The position numbers were made by a program, and so were the translations under genes. DNA of 64,000 nucleotides from Pseudomonas sp. TH31. GTDB lineage: Bacteria; Pseudomonadota; Gammaproteobacteria; Pseudomonadales; Pseudomonadaceae. The notes beneath the pieces were generated by a model. That model was given only the letters and a program-made list of their open reading frames with translations, was not told the origin of the DNA and made no database searches. The DNA lies in contig NZ_JAEKEZ010000034.1 of the NCBI RefSeq assembly GCF_016650815.1, forward strand, positions 244,725-308,724. Direction: 5' to 3'. Positions 35,018 through 44,847 of the stretch are shown here, one piece after another; the first letter of the stretch is position 1; each line of letters opens with the position of its first letter.

Positions 35018-35680
35018 TCAGCGAAACCGCATCGGGATGGCCTCTGCAAACGGATAGTGCGCAAAATACGGCTTGGCCTCGTCGATGACCCGTTGCACTG
35101 AAGGTCGATTCATCAGCCTTTCAAAATAGGCACGCAAATGGCTGGCGTCGTCGGGAAACGCCACGAGCGTGCCGGCATAGAACAACGCCGGGACCGCCGC
35201 GCAGTCGGCCATGCTGAACTGCGCGCCGGCCACCCAGATTCTGGACGCCATCTGGTGCTCAAGCATGCGGTACGCCGTCGCCAGCAGGGCGCGTTCTTTG
35301 GTCAAATCGCCATGAGTGGCGAACAGGCGATCCGCCACAATCCGCTGCATCGGCACCTGCACATAATGGTCGAAAAACCGATCCCACAAACGCACCTCCA
35401 GCGCGCTCTCCCAATCGGCTGGAACCAGCGGATGTTGCCCCGGATAAAACCGGTCCAGGTACTCGATGATGATCGTGCTCTCCGGCACGCTGCGCTGGCG
35501 GGCGTGATCGCGGATGACCGGGAATTTGCCGATCGGCCACAGGGCTTGGAGCTCGGCTCTGTCGACCTCATTCCCCAGATCGATGATCCTTTTCTCGAAC
35601 TCGCTGCCGTTTTCGTAAAGTGCAATCAGCACTTTGTGGCAGAACGACGAGAGCGGATGGTAGTAAAGCGTCAGCGGCAT
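35018..35680 (-). CDS. Glutathione S-transferase family protein
   Basis: 220 residues: N-terminal thioredoxin-fold domain starting LTLYYHPLSSFCHKVLIALYENG with the Ser/Cys of the glutathione site, PIGKFPVIRDH cis-proline loop and PESTIIIEYLDRFYP for glutathione contact, then a helical C-terminal domain with FSMADCAAVPALFYAG (N-capping box). The family conjugates or reduces electrophiles. Substrate unknown. Convergent with the cytochrome c gene (8 bp between stops). Confidence 0.88.
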   Translation of the reverse strand: MPLTLYYHPLSSFCHKVLIALYENGSEFEKRIIDLGNEVDRAELQALWPIGKFPVIRDHARQRSVPESTIIIEYLDRFYPGQHPLVPADWESALEVRLWDRFFDHYVQVPMQRIVADRLFATHGDLTKERALLATAYRMLEHQMASRIWVAGAQFSMADCAAVPALFYAGTLVAFPDDASHLRAYFERLMNRPSVQRVIDEAKPYFAHYPFAEAIPMRFR

Positions 35681-35858
35681 CTTTCAGTTCCTCGGTGAAA
35701 GGGTGAGCGCACGACTTGCAAACAGCAAACCCCTTTAAGTATCGATCATGCGCCAGGTAACGGGATGTCTTCCGACCCAACGGTCGTCGACTGCCTGGAG
35801 GAAAGTCGCCTGTCAGCTTTACTCAAGGATCGGCAACCATCACCACGAGGAGGCAAGC

Positions 35859-36272
35859 ATGACGAAGGACACGAACGGCGCAAGCGAAGCGGGGGCGGGC
35901 GATGCGGCGTCGTCGCTGATCGACGAGCGCATCAGGGAGCTGGGTGATTGGCGGGGTGAGACGCTGGCGCAGATCCGCGCGATCATTCACAAGGCCGACC
36001 CCGAAGTGGTCGAAGCAGTGAAGTGGCGGGGCGTTCCGGTGTGGTCCCACGCCGGCATCCTCTGCACCGGCGAAACCTACAAGGCAGCGGTGAAAATGAC
36101 CTTCGCCAAGGGCGCTTCGCTGGAAGACCCTTCAGGGCTGTTCAACTCCAGCCTGGAAGGCAGCACCCGGCGTGCCATCGATATTCATGAGGGTGAAAAG
36201 ATTAATGAAAGCGCGTTGACGGCGCTCATTCGTGCCGCCGTGACGCTTAACACCACGAAGCGGGCCAAATGA
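35859..36272 (+). CDS. DUF1801 domain protein
   Basis: 137 residues. The stretch IDERIRELGDWRGETLAQIRAIIHKADPEVVEAVKWRGVPVWSHAGILCTGETYK is the DUF1801 (YdhG-like) core, with AVKMTFAKGASLEDP as the last beta strand. The family has an alpha/beta fold of unknown function. ATG 35859 has GAGGAGG upstream; the frame is open to 35748, but nothing supports that start. Confidence 0.8.
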   Translation: MTKDTNGASEAGAGDAASSLIDERIRELGDWRGETLAQIRAIIHKADPEVVEAVKWRGVPVWSHAGILCTGETYKAAVKMTFAKGASLEDPSGLFNSSLEGSTRRAIDIHEGEKINESALTALIRAAVTLNTTKRAK

Positions 36273-36281
36273 ACTCCACCT

Positions 36282-36560
36282 TCACGGTGCGATGAAGTCG
36301 CGTATCGCCCGAATGGTCTGGGCAGGCGCTTCTTCCATCAGCCAATGGCCGGCCCCCGGCACCACCACTTCCGTGACCTTGTCTGCGGCATTGCGCATCA
36401 CGATGGCTTCGTTGTTGCCGAAGGATTTCTCACCGCCGACGGCCAATACCGGCATCGTCAGTCGCGTCTTCATCGACGCCTCATTGTCCACGGCATCCTG
36501 ACGAATGTTGCGCAACAGCGCGAACGCCGCACGCATGACGCCGGGCCGGGCGCCCCGAGG
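36282..36560 (-). pseudogene. Truncated alpha/beta hydrolase (C-terminal remnant)
   Basis: The minus strand encodes RPGVMRAAFALLRNIRQDAVDNEASMKTRLTMPVLAVGGEKSFG and ends GAGHWLMEEAPAQTIRAIRDFIAP, which is the C-terminal third of an alpha/beta hydrolase of the haloalkane-dehalogenase/epoxide-hydrolase type, with its catalytic His in GAGHW. The nucleophile and acid parts are missing, and upstream of about 36560 the frame hits a stop and shows no related sequence. It is a deletion remnant and cannot be an active enzyme. Confidence 0.7.
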
Positions 36561-36725
36561 ATCTCACGGGGTAATCGTCCCTCATCAGGTAGCCAGAAAA
36601 CCAACTCGATAACCAACCTGAATAAAAATTCATTTTGCGGGGAACAGGGTGAACGGCCGAGCGCTACAGAATGAGTTCAAACCCGCCAACAGTGTGTTGG
36701 CTGAACACAATACTGGAGCTATCCC

Positions 36726-36935
36726 ATGAACACCCTGAAGGTTTTTTTGATCGTGACATTGATGAGTGCCTCTGTCGCCGCGATGGCCGAAAGCGGAGGC
36801 GACACCGTCATGGCCAGGATGGAGGCTGCAAGAGCATCCGCGATGACAACGTACCAACAGTCCGGGGCTGCAACTGCAACTGAAACTGCCAGTATTCAGA
36901 CAACATCGTCTGGCGATACCGCCCGTTCGAATTGA
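36726..36935 (+). CDS. Small secreted protein, hypothetical
   Basis: 69 residues: MNTLKVFLIVTLMSASVAAMAES, a clear signal peptide cleaved after AMA, then a short Ala/Thr/Ser-rich mature part with no Cys. Ribosome site is weak. It resembles the small exported Pseudomonas proteins found beside two-component or metal-response genes, but none is here. Function unknown. Confidence 0.55.
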   Translation: MNTLKVFLIVTLMSASVAAMAESGGDTVMARMEAARASAMTTYQQSGAATATETASIQTTSSGDTARSN

Positions 36936-37006
36936 TCGTGCACTCACGCCATGAACTTTAAGAAGTCATCCGCTGTATCGGTTAAATAATCGAGGTTCAA
37001 CAGGCT

Positions 37007-37801
37007 ATGACCCGCCCCTCTCCCACGACAGCAAACTACAGCATTGCGTTGGTTAACTATAAAACACTTGAACTGACTAAAACCTGTCTCGCGTTTTTGC
37101 AGGAGGCTTTGCGGGGGACGGGTGTTCCTGTGATTGTGGTTGATAACAACTCCAACGATGCAAGCAGCGATTACCTGCGGACATTGGACTGGATTCAACT
37201 GATCGAACGGAAAAGCTCCTGCCCTGAGGCGGGAAATATTGCCCATGGCCGGGCACTGGATCTCGCTTTGGACCATGTTGAAACCGACTATCTGTTTCTG
37301 TTGCACACCGATACGTTTATTTACGACCCGGCAGTGTTCGCCATGATGCTTGGTCAGTGCACTGGCCCACGCGAAGTTGCGGCTGTGGGATGCCTGGAGC
37401 AATTGGATCGAGGCATCGCTCGTTCAACCTGGCGGATGATTTCACGGTTTTTCAAGCACTACACTCGACGGTATCTGTTAGCGCTGGGCTTCAAGGCAAG
37501 AGCACCAAAACCCTATAGAGAAACGCACTTGAAGAGCTTTTGCACGCTATGGAATGCGGCGCTTATCAAGCAATGCGGGTTTCACTTTCAAATGGATGAT
37601 CGTAATCCAGGTTATGAGTTGCAAGACAGAATGGTTGCGCGGGGCTATCAGGTGGGGTTCATATCGCCGCGAAAGATGTTTAGTTATCTGGATCATATTC
37701 AAAGTGGCACCGTTTCAGCGATGGGGGGATATTCGCGCAATCACCGAAGGGTCAAGATGTACGAGCAGATCACCCGAGGGAGCACGTTGAAGGCTTGCTA
37801 G
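37007..37801 (+). CDS. Family 2 glycosyltransferase
   Basis: 264 residues with the GT-A fold start YSIALVNYKTLELTKTCLAFLQ and VPVIVVDNNSNDASSDYL, which binds the nucleotide, then LLHTDTFIYDP (DXD-like metal motif) about residues 100-110. There are no membrane segments. The family makes cell-surface glycans such as O-antigen. No other polysaccharide genes are nearby, so acceptor and role are open. Base composition is more AT-rich than its neighbours. Confidence 0.82.
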   Translation: MTRPSPTTANYSIALVNYKTLELTKTCLAFLQEALRGTGVPVIVVDNNSNDASSDYLRTLDWIQLIERKSSCPEAGNIAHGRALDLALDHVETDYLFLLHTDTFIYDPAVFAMMLGQCTGPREVAAVGCLEQLDRGIARSTWRMISRFFKHYTRRYLLALGFKARAPKPYRETHLKSFCTLWNAALIKQCGFHFQMDDRNPGYELQDRMVARGYQVGFISPRKMFSYLDHIQSGTVSAMGGYSRNHRRVKMYEQITRGSTLKAC

Positions 37802-37982
37802 TTTGATAGCGCCAGCGCAGGCGCAGTCCTCTGCAGATTTGTCCGACATCCCGGTTCGACAGTCGTTTTCATTCATTTGTCAGCGGCTGCTTTTGGCCAG
37901 AAAGCGGACTCGTCTGTCTGGTCCATTGCCCCGGCAACACGCCCTAGGCATCATCATTGACCCGCTACAAGGAAGAGCTCCC

Positions 37983-38465
37983 ATGACAGCAACCACCCTG
38001 CACCTGATGTGCGGCAAGATCGCTTCGGGTAAATCGACGCTGGCCAAAGCGCTTGCCGACCAGCACGTGGCGATTCTGCTCAGCGAGGACCGCTGGCTTT
38101 CGCAGCTCTATCCGCAAGAGATTCATTCGGTGACCGATTACGTTCGGTACGCGTTGCGTGTACGCGAAGTGTTGGGGCCGTTAGTCGTCGATATGCTGAC
38201 GGCAGGTGTTTGTGTAGTCCTTGATTTTCCGGCCAACACGGTCGCGAATCGCGAGTGGCTGCGTACCTTGGCAGAGCGTGCCAAGGTGCAGCATTGCCTG
38301 CATTATCTGGAGGTGGATGACGATACGTGCCGAGCCAGGTTGCGTGCACGGAACGCGACAGGCGATCACGATTTCGCAGCGACGGATGCCGAGTTTGATC
38401 TGATCACCCGCTACTTCAAAGTTCCTGAGGCGCAAGAGGGACTGGCTATCGTTATTCATTCGTAG
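37983..38465 (+). CDS. P-loop kinase-like ATP-binding protein
   Basis: 160 residues from ATG 37983 (AAGGAAGAG upstream). The Walker A motif CGKIASGKSTLAKAL is at about 10-24, VCVVLDFPANT looks like the Walker B region and CRARLRARN provides lid arginines. The size and pattern are those of small zeta-toxin-like or cell-division-type AAA kinases such as gluconate kinase relatives. Target unknown. The gene stands alone. Confidence 0.75.
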   Translation: MTATTLHLMCGKIASGKSTLAKALADQHVAILLSEDRWLSQLYPQEIHSVTDYVRYALRVREVLGPLVVDMLTAGVCVVLDFPANTVANREWLRTLAERAKVQHCLHYLEVDDDTCRARLRARNATGDHDFAATDAEFDLITRYFKVPEAQEGLAIVIHS

Positions 38466-38598
38466 AACCGTCTTTGCACGCACCACCGACAAAATCGAAG
38501 TGCCCCGGGATTTCTGGATGCAGCTGTTTCTGCTTGGGGCGCTTCGAGGCGTCGCTGGTGCGAATGGGGCGAATGACGCCCCACTCCCGCCCGTTCTG

Positions 38599-40311
38599 TT
38601 ACTTGCCAGTCGACAATGGCGGTGTGCGAGGAGGGCCCCGGCGCTTCGTCCCTGTCGACTCATACGCCGAAGCCAAGCGCAGCAACGTCGAATCGTCATA
38701 CGCACGACCTGCAAAGGTCAGCCCGACCGGCATGCCGATGTCCGCCATGACACCCATCGGCACAGTCACAGTCGGCACCCCGAGGTGGCGGATCGCGAGG
38801 TTGCCGTTGGCGACCCAGATGCCGTTGCTCCAGGCGATGTCCGCCGACGTTGGATTGACATCGCAATCCGCCGGGCCGACATCGGCGACGGTCGGGAAGA
38901 GCACCGCGTCGAGGCCGAGTCGATCCATCCAGTGTTCAAGGTCGAGTCGACGGGTCTGTTCGAGCCCGCGGAGTCCGTCCGGCACGCTGCTGATCTGGTT
39001 CCACGGGGTGATGCCGCGCTCGGCCATCCGCACGTATTCGTCCATGCCGGCGGCGAGGTCGCCTTCACGGTTGGGCAGGGTGCCTGGGTCATGCGGGAAG
39101 ATCAGCGGTCCGTCGACGTCGACCAGGCGATTGAGTTTCGGATCGCCGTTGGCCTGCAGGAAATCATCAAACGCCCAGGCCGTCAGGTCCCACAGTTCAT
39201 GGTGCAGGAATTCCTTGGAAACGATGCCGCGATTGAACACTGTCGGCGCACCCGGACGATCACCCTCGCAATTGGAGACCAGCGGGAAGTCGACTTCAAT
39301 GACTTCAGCGCCCGCAGCTTCCAGTGCCTGGCGAGCCTGCTTCCAGAGCTCGATCACCGAAGCGCGGGTGTTGATCCGTTGCCCCGTCGGCCCACCAATC
39401 CCCGGCGCTTCAGACGTGCCCGCTTCGGAGTCCGCGTTGATGTACATGCGGGGAACGCCGAGGCGCTTTCCGGCGAGCGCATCGGACGTTACGGCAAGCT
39501 CGGCATAAGAGACAGGACGCACCGAGGCGACACTCGGGATCGGTACCCAGGGTTGCATCCGCCACAAATCGCCGCGTGTGTCGGTGTCCTCCGCGACCAC
39601 CACGTCGAGTACTTCGAGCAGGTCAGCCATGGTTCTGGCAAACGGCACGACAACGTCCATGGTCGGCGTCAATGGCCAGTTGCCGCGCACCGAGATCACT
39701 CCGCGCGAAGGCGTGTAGGCGCACAAGCCATTGTTCGAGGCCGGGCCGCGTCCGCTCGACCAGGTTTCCTCCGCCAGACCGAATGCCGCGAAACTCGCCG
39801 CGGTAGCGGTACCGGCGCCGTTCGATGAGCCGGACGCGAAGGGCGCGGTCAGGTAGTGCGCGTTGTACGGGCTCTCGGCACGGCCATAGACCCCGCGCTG
39901 CATCCCGCCATTCGCCATCGGCGGCATGTTGGTCTTGCCCAGGCAAATCGCCCCGGCCGCGCGCAGGCGTTCGATGGTAAACGCATCGCGATAGGCAATC
40001 AGGTTGGCGAAGGCGGGGCTGCCGGAAGCGGCGGTGAGCCCCTTGATCAGATAACTGTCCTTGGCCGTGTAGGGAATGCCATCGAGCGGACCGAGTGTCT
40101 CGCCTTTGGCCCGACGGGCATCGCACGCCTGCGCTTCGTTCAGCGCCTCGGGGTTACGCACCACCAATGCGTTGAGGGCGGTGGGGGTGTCGGGGCCGTC
40201 GTAGGCATCGATCCGGGCCAGGTAGGCCTGCACCAGTTCAACCGCCGTGGTCTGGCCGGATTCGAGCGCGGCACGCAATTGCGCAATGGAAACTTCGGTG
40301 ACCTCGATCAT
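38599..40311 (-). CDS. Amidase signature family enzyme
   Basis: 570 residues of the amidase signature family, which hydrolyses amides or aryl acylamides. The catalytic Ser-cisSer-Lys set fits: Lys in GIPYTAKDSYLIKG, the cis-Ser in FASGSSNGAG and the nucleophile in ETWSSGRGPASNNG, slightly altered from the usual GTDTGGS-type. ATG 40311 (MIEVTEVSIAQLRAALESG) is the typical start; upstream codons lack support. Cytoplasmic. Substrate unknown, and the ~570-residue size is at the long end of the family. Confidence 0.85.
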   Translation of the reverse strand: MIEVTEVSIAQLRAALESGQTTAVELVQAYLARIDAYDGPDTPTALNALVVRNPEALNEAQACDARRAKGETLGPLDGIPYTAKDSYLIKGLTAASGSPAFANLIAYRDAFTIERLRAAGAICLGKTNMPPMANGGMQRGVYGRAESPYNAHYLTAPFASGSSNGAGTATAASFAAFGLAEETWSSGRGPASNNGLCAYTPSRGVISVRGNWPLTPTMDVVVPFARTMADLLEVLDVVVAEDTDTRGDLWRMQPWVPIPSVASVRPVSYAELAVTSDALAGKRLGVPRMYINADSEAGTSEAPGIGGPTGQRINTRASVIELWKQARQALEAAGAEVIEVDFPLVSNCEGDRPGAPTVFNRGIVSKEFLHHELWDLTAWAFDDFLQANGDPKLNRLVDVDGPLIFPHDPGTLPNREGDLAAGMDEYVRMAERGITPWNQISSVPDGLRGLEQTRRLDLEHWMDRLGLDAVLFPTVADVGPADCDVNPTSADIAWSNGIWVANGNLAIRHLGVPTVTVPMGVMADIGMPVGLTFAGRAYDDSTLLRLASAYESTGTKRRGPPRTPPLSTGK

Positions 40312-40416
40312 GCTGTTACCGCCGACGGCTGATGGGGGGCGCGGGGAATGCTGCTCTGAAAATGGGGGCTCATCTTGGCTCTCGTTGCACTGATTTCCTG
40401 GCAGGGGCTGGGCACA

Positions 40417-40568
40417 ATACCCGTCAGTCAAGGCGCAGAACCTGTGGGAGCGAGCCTGCTCGCGATAACGGACTGGCAGACAACACGTGTGTTGAATGTA
40501 AGACCGCTATCGCGAGCAGGCTCGCTCCCACAAGGATTGCGCTGTTCAAGTCCTTGACTGACGGGTAT
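40417..40568. repeat. REP pair inside a longer inverted repeat (REPIN/BIME-like)
   Basis: Two inverted copies of a 25-bp Pseudomonas REP lie at 40443-40467 and 40508-40532, around a 40-bp centre. They are flanked by a second inverted repeat of 17 bp: ATACCCGTCAGTCAAGG (40417-40433) and CCTTGACTGACGGGTAT (40552-40568). REP pairs move by RAYT transposases and are untranslated; the extra outer arms are unusual and may mark a composite hairpin. Confidence 0.85.
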
Positions 40569-40688
40569 CAGGCGCAGGGCCTGCACACTTAGCGCTCTAT
40601 TTAACACCAAGCCGGAATCGGTGTAACGGTTCGCCTGCCGGTTGTGTCGTCATGAAGACGCGGCAGGCGATGGCTTTCGCAGGTCGGA

Positions 40689-40856
40689 TCAGCTGCCGCG
40701 GGTGTCTGGAAGCCTGGCGATCACCTTGATCTCAAAATCAAAACCGTACAGCCACGTGACGCCGACGCCCGTTAGTGTCGGGTGCGGCGCATTGCCCCGG
40801 AGTTCGGGCACGATCTTCCAGATTTGTCAGGCGATTTCGTTTTGAGGCGCGCTCAT
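40689..40856 (-). pseudogene. Rid-family remnant with in-frame stop
   Basis: From 40856 the minus strand reads MSAPQNEIA, a TGA stop, then QIWKIVPELRGNAPHPTLTG and on to LYGFDFEIKVIARLPD, ending at 40689. All 56 codons are in one frame apart from the internal stop, where Trp would suit the pattern. The segment resembles the C-terminal end of a Rid (YjgF-like) family protein. The N-terminal half is missing, so it is a remnant. Confidence 0.4.
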
Positions 40857-40956
40857 GTCCTTTGGGCGCTATCTACTGGCTTTTTGGCGTTAGTCGGTCA
40901 TCGGCCGGCGCGATAGAGTGGTCGCAACGTTCCTGGCGCCCCGGATGACCCTACTG

Positions 40957-41955
40957 ATGACCCGCCCTCGATTTTTACCCGACAACTTCACCCTGGCCCT
41001 GATCAGCGTGGTGATCCTCGCTAGCTTCCTGCCTGCCAGCGGCCAGGTCGCGGTCGGTTTTGGCTGGCTGACCAACATCGCCATTGCCCTGCTGTTTTTT
41101 CTGCATGGCGCCAAACTCTCGCGCGAGTCGATCATCGCCGGCGCCGGTCATTGGCGCCTGCATTTGCTGGTGTTCAGCCTGACCTTCGTCCTGTTTCCGC
41201 TGCTGGGCCTGGCACTCAAACCGGTGCTGTCGCCACTGGTCGGCAACGATCTGTACATGGGCATGCTCTACCTCTGCGCGCTGCCCGCCACCGTACAGTC
41301 GGCGATTGCCTTCACCTCTCTGGCGCGTGGCAACGTTCCGGCGGCGATTTGCAGTGCGGCGGCGTCCAGCCTGTTCGGGATCTTTCTCACGCCGTTGCTG
41401 GTGACGTTGCTGTTGAACGTACACGGCGAGGGCAGTTCGACCCTCGATGCGATTCTGAAAATCAGCGTGCAACTGCTGCTGCCGTTCGTGGCCGGGCAGA
41501 TCGCCCGGCGCTGGGTCGGCAACTGGGTGGCGCGTAACAAGACCTGGCTGAAATTCGTCGATCAGGGCTCGATCCTGCTGGTGGTCTACGGTGCTTTCAG
41601 CGAGGCAGTGAACGAAGGCATCTGGCACCAAATCCCGCTCTGGGAGCTGGCTGGGCTGGTGGTCGCTTGCTGTGTCGTACTCGCCCTGGTATTAATCGCG
41701 TCCACCGTGCTGAGCAAAGCCTTCGGCTTCAATCAGGAAGACCGCATCACCATCCTCTTCTGCGGCTCGAAGAAAAGCCTGGCGACCGGCGTGCCGATGG
41801 CCCAGGTGCTGTTCGCTGGCAGCACGTTGGGCGTGTTGATTCTGCCGTTGATGTTGTTTCACCAGATTCAATTGATGGTCTGTGCGGTGTTGGCGCAGCG
41901 TTATGCCAATCGCACGGAAACGGTGGCTGAAATGATGGGGCAGGTGGATCCTTGA
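40957..41955 (+). CDS. SBF-type transporter (bile acid:sodium symporter family)
   Basis: About 332 residues with ten membrane helices. The N-terminal LPDNFTLALISVVILASFLPASG and the core GWLTNIAIALLFFLHGAKLS plus the late CGSKKSLATGVPMAQVLF mark the SBF-like (YfeH) branch, where the two crossed helices bind Na+ and substrate. Substrates of this branch are mostly unknown. ATG 40957 (MTRPRFLPDN) is my choice; ATG at 40945 and GTG at 40918 are also in frame. Confidence 0.82.
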   Translation: MTRPRFLPDNFTLALISVVILASFLPASGQVAVGFGWLTNIAIALLFFLHGAKLSRESIIAGAGHWRLHLLVFSLTFVLFPLLGLALKPVLSPLVGNDLYMGMLYLCALPATVQSAIAFTSLARGNVPAAICSAAASSLFGIFLTPLLVTLLLNVHGEGSSTLDAILKISVQLLLPFVAGQIARRWVGNWVARNKTWLKFVDQGSILLVVYGAFSEAVNEGIWHQIPLWELAGLVVACCVVLALVLIASTVLSKAFGFNQEDRITILFCGSKKSLATGVPMAQVLFAGSTLGVLILPLMLFHQIQLMVCAVLAQRYANRTETVAEMMGQVDP

Positions 41956-41965
41956 TCGGCTTCGA

Positions 41966-42097
41966 TCATATGGGCGCGGGCGACGTCGACTGCAACGCCG
42001 ATGAGTGACTTCCAATGAATTTATGCCCATTACCGGCCAAGTAATGTAACTGGCGTAATTGCACCAAGCGTTGCATTCGATATTCCCGTTGATCCAT
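41966..42097 (-). CDS. Possible small protein (43 aa)
   Basis: An ORF MDQREYRMQRLVQLRQLHYL with a GAGAG site about seven bases upstream and a basic, amphipathic N-terminal helix. The frame also continues upstream. No homologue recognised. Weak support; it may be a chance frame or the tail of a lost gene. Confidence 0.25.
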   Translation of the reverse strand: MDQREYRMQRLVQLRQLHYLAGNGHKFIGSHSSALQSTSPAPI

Positions 42098-42285
42098 TGG
42101 GACTCTCGATTCCAGGGCCTGCGCAGGTACTTGCTGAGCGCATTTCACACCGGTAATGGGTCTCTGCGGTTTAAGCCGTAGAGGGTGTTCCCGGTTTCTT
42201 CCCTTCGGTCCACCGTTCCTCTGCCGGGCAAATGCCGGCGTCATCTTCTCTTGCATAGCCTGAAGTTCTTTGCTAGCTTCGCTGA

Positions 42286-42305
42286 AAATGTTATCGATAA
42301 CATTT
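42286..42305 (+). promoter_or_regulatory. Perfect 20-bp palindrome, LacI-type operator
   Basis: AAATGTTATCGATAACATTT is fully palindromic about a central CG, the standard form for LacI-family sites. It lies 36 bp upstream of the first gene of the polyol operon, where a repressor would block transcription. The LacI gene at 49340 in the same operon is the likely ligand. Confidence 0.75.
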
Positions 42306-42340
42306 GCTCCAAAACAATAAAAACAATAGAGAATTTCGCC

Positions 42341-43267
42341 ATGAAAACGCTTCCGAAAACCCTGTGTTTGCTGGCTCTGAGTGTTAGTTTTTCCCTTGCC
42401 GGCCCTGCCAGTGCGGACACCCCGTCCAAGCCCCTGCGTATCGGCGCTTCCTTCCAGGAAATCAACAACCCCTATTTCGTCACCATGAAAGATGCCTTGC
42501 AGGACGCCGGCGGCAGCATCGGTGCGCAACTGATCATCACCGACGCCCGCCACGACGTGTCCAAGCAAGTCAGCGACATCGAAGACATGCTGCAAAAGGG
42601 CATCGACATTCTGATCATCAATCCTACCGATTCGGTCGGCGTGCAGTCGGCAGTCAAGTCTGCCCATGCGGCCGGTGTCGTGGTGGTGGCGGTGGATGCC
42701 CAGGCTGATGGGCCGCTCGATTCCTTCGTCGGTTCGAAAAACTTCGACGCCGGGTTCCAGGCCTGCGAATACCTGGCGAAGAGCATTGGCAACAAGGGCG
42801 ATATCGCCATCCTCGATGGCATTGCGGTGGTGCCGATCCTTGAGCGTGTGCGCGGCTGCAAAGACGCCATCGGCAAGCACCCGGAGATCAAGATTGTCAG
42901 CATCCAGAACGGCAAGCAGGAGCGTGATCAGGCGCTGACGGTCACCGAAAACATGCTGCAGGCGCAACCGGGTCTCAAGGGGCTGTTCAGCGTCAACGAC
43001 AACGGCTCCCTCGGCGCCTTGTCGGCCATCGAAGCCAGCGGTCTCGACGTCAAACTGGTCAGCGTCGACGGTGCACCCGAGGCGATCAAGGCCATTCGCA
43101 AACCCGGCAGCAAATTCATCGCCACCTCGGCGCAGTTCCCCCGCGACCAGATCCGCCTCGCCCTCGGCGTGGCCCTGGCGAAGAAGTGGGGGTCGCAAGT
43201 CCCTGCCGCCATCCCGGTGGACATCGCGTTGATCGATCAGGCCAAGGCCAAAGACTTCAGTTGGTAA
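42341..43267 (+). CDS. Sugar/polyol ABC transporter substrate-binding protein (RbsB-like)
   Basis: 308 residues from ATG 42341: signal peptide cleaved after ASA, then RIGASFQEINNPYFVTMKDALQDAG, IIITD-type and DILIINPTDSVGVQSAVKSAHAAGV sugar-binding-protein segments. It belongs to the type I sugar-binding proteins (RbsB/EryG-like). It supplies substrate to the ATPase and permease that follow. Only a weak ribosome site (AGAGAA) is visible. Confidence 0.88.
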   Translation: MKTLPKTLCLLALSVSFSLAGPASADTPSKPLRIGASFQEINNPYFVTMKDALQDAGGSIGAQLIITDARHDVSKQVSDIEDMLQKGIDILIINPTDSVGVQSAVKSAHAAGVVVVAVDAQADGPLDSFVGSKNFDAGFQACEYLAKSIGNKGDIAILDGIAVVPILERVRGCKDAIGKHPEIKIVSIQNGKQERDQALTVTENMLQAQPGLKGLFSVNDNGSLGALSAIEASGLDVKLVSVDGAPEAIKAIRKPGSKFIATSAQFPRDQIRLALGVALAKKWGSQVPAAIPVDIALIDQAKAKDFSW

Positions 43268-43275
43268 GTACCTGC

Positions 43276-43300
43276 GCACCCGGCGCAACACGCCGGGTGC
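43276..43300 (+). promoter_or_regulatory. Intercistronic stem-loop
   Basis: GCACCCGGCG (43276-43285) and CGCCGGGTGC (43291-43300) form a perfect 10-bp stem with a CAACA loop, but no T run follows. Such hairpins between a binding-protein gene and its ATPase usually protect the upstream mRNA and raise binding-protein level. Confidence 0.65.
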
Positions 43301-43341
43301 GGTCATTGGGGGTGAATCAATCGAAGGGTGAGGTCGGCGGT

Positions 43342-44830
<1,489 letters not shown>

Positions 44831-44847
<17 letters not shown>

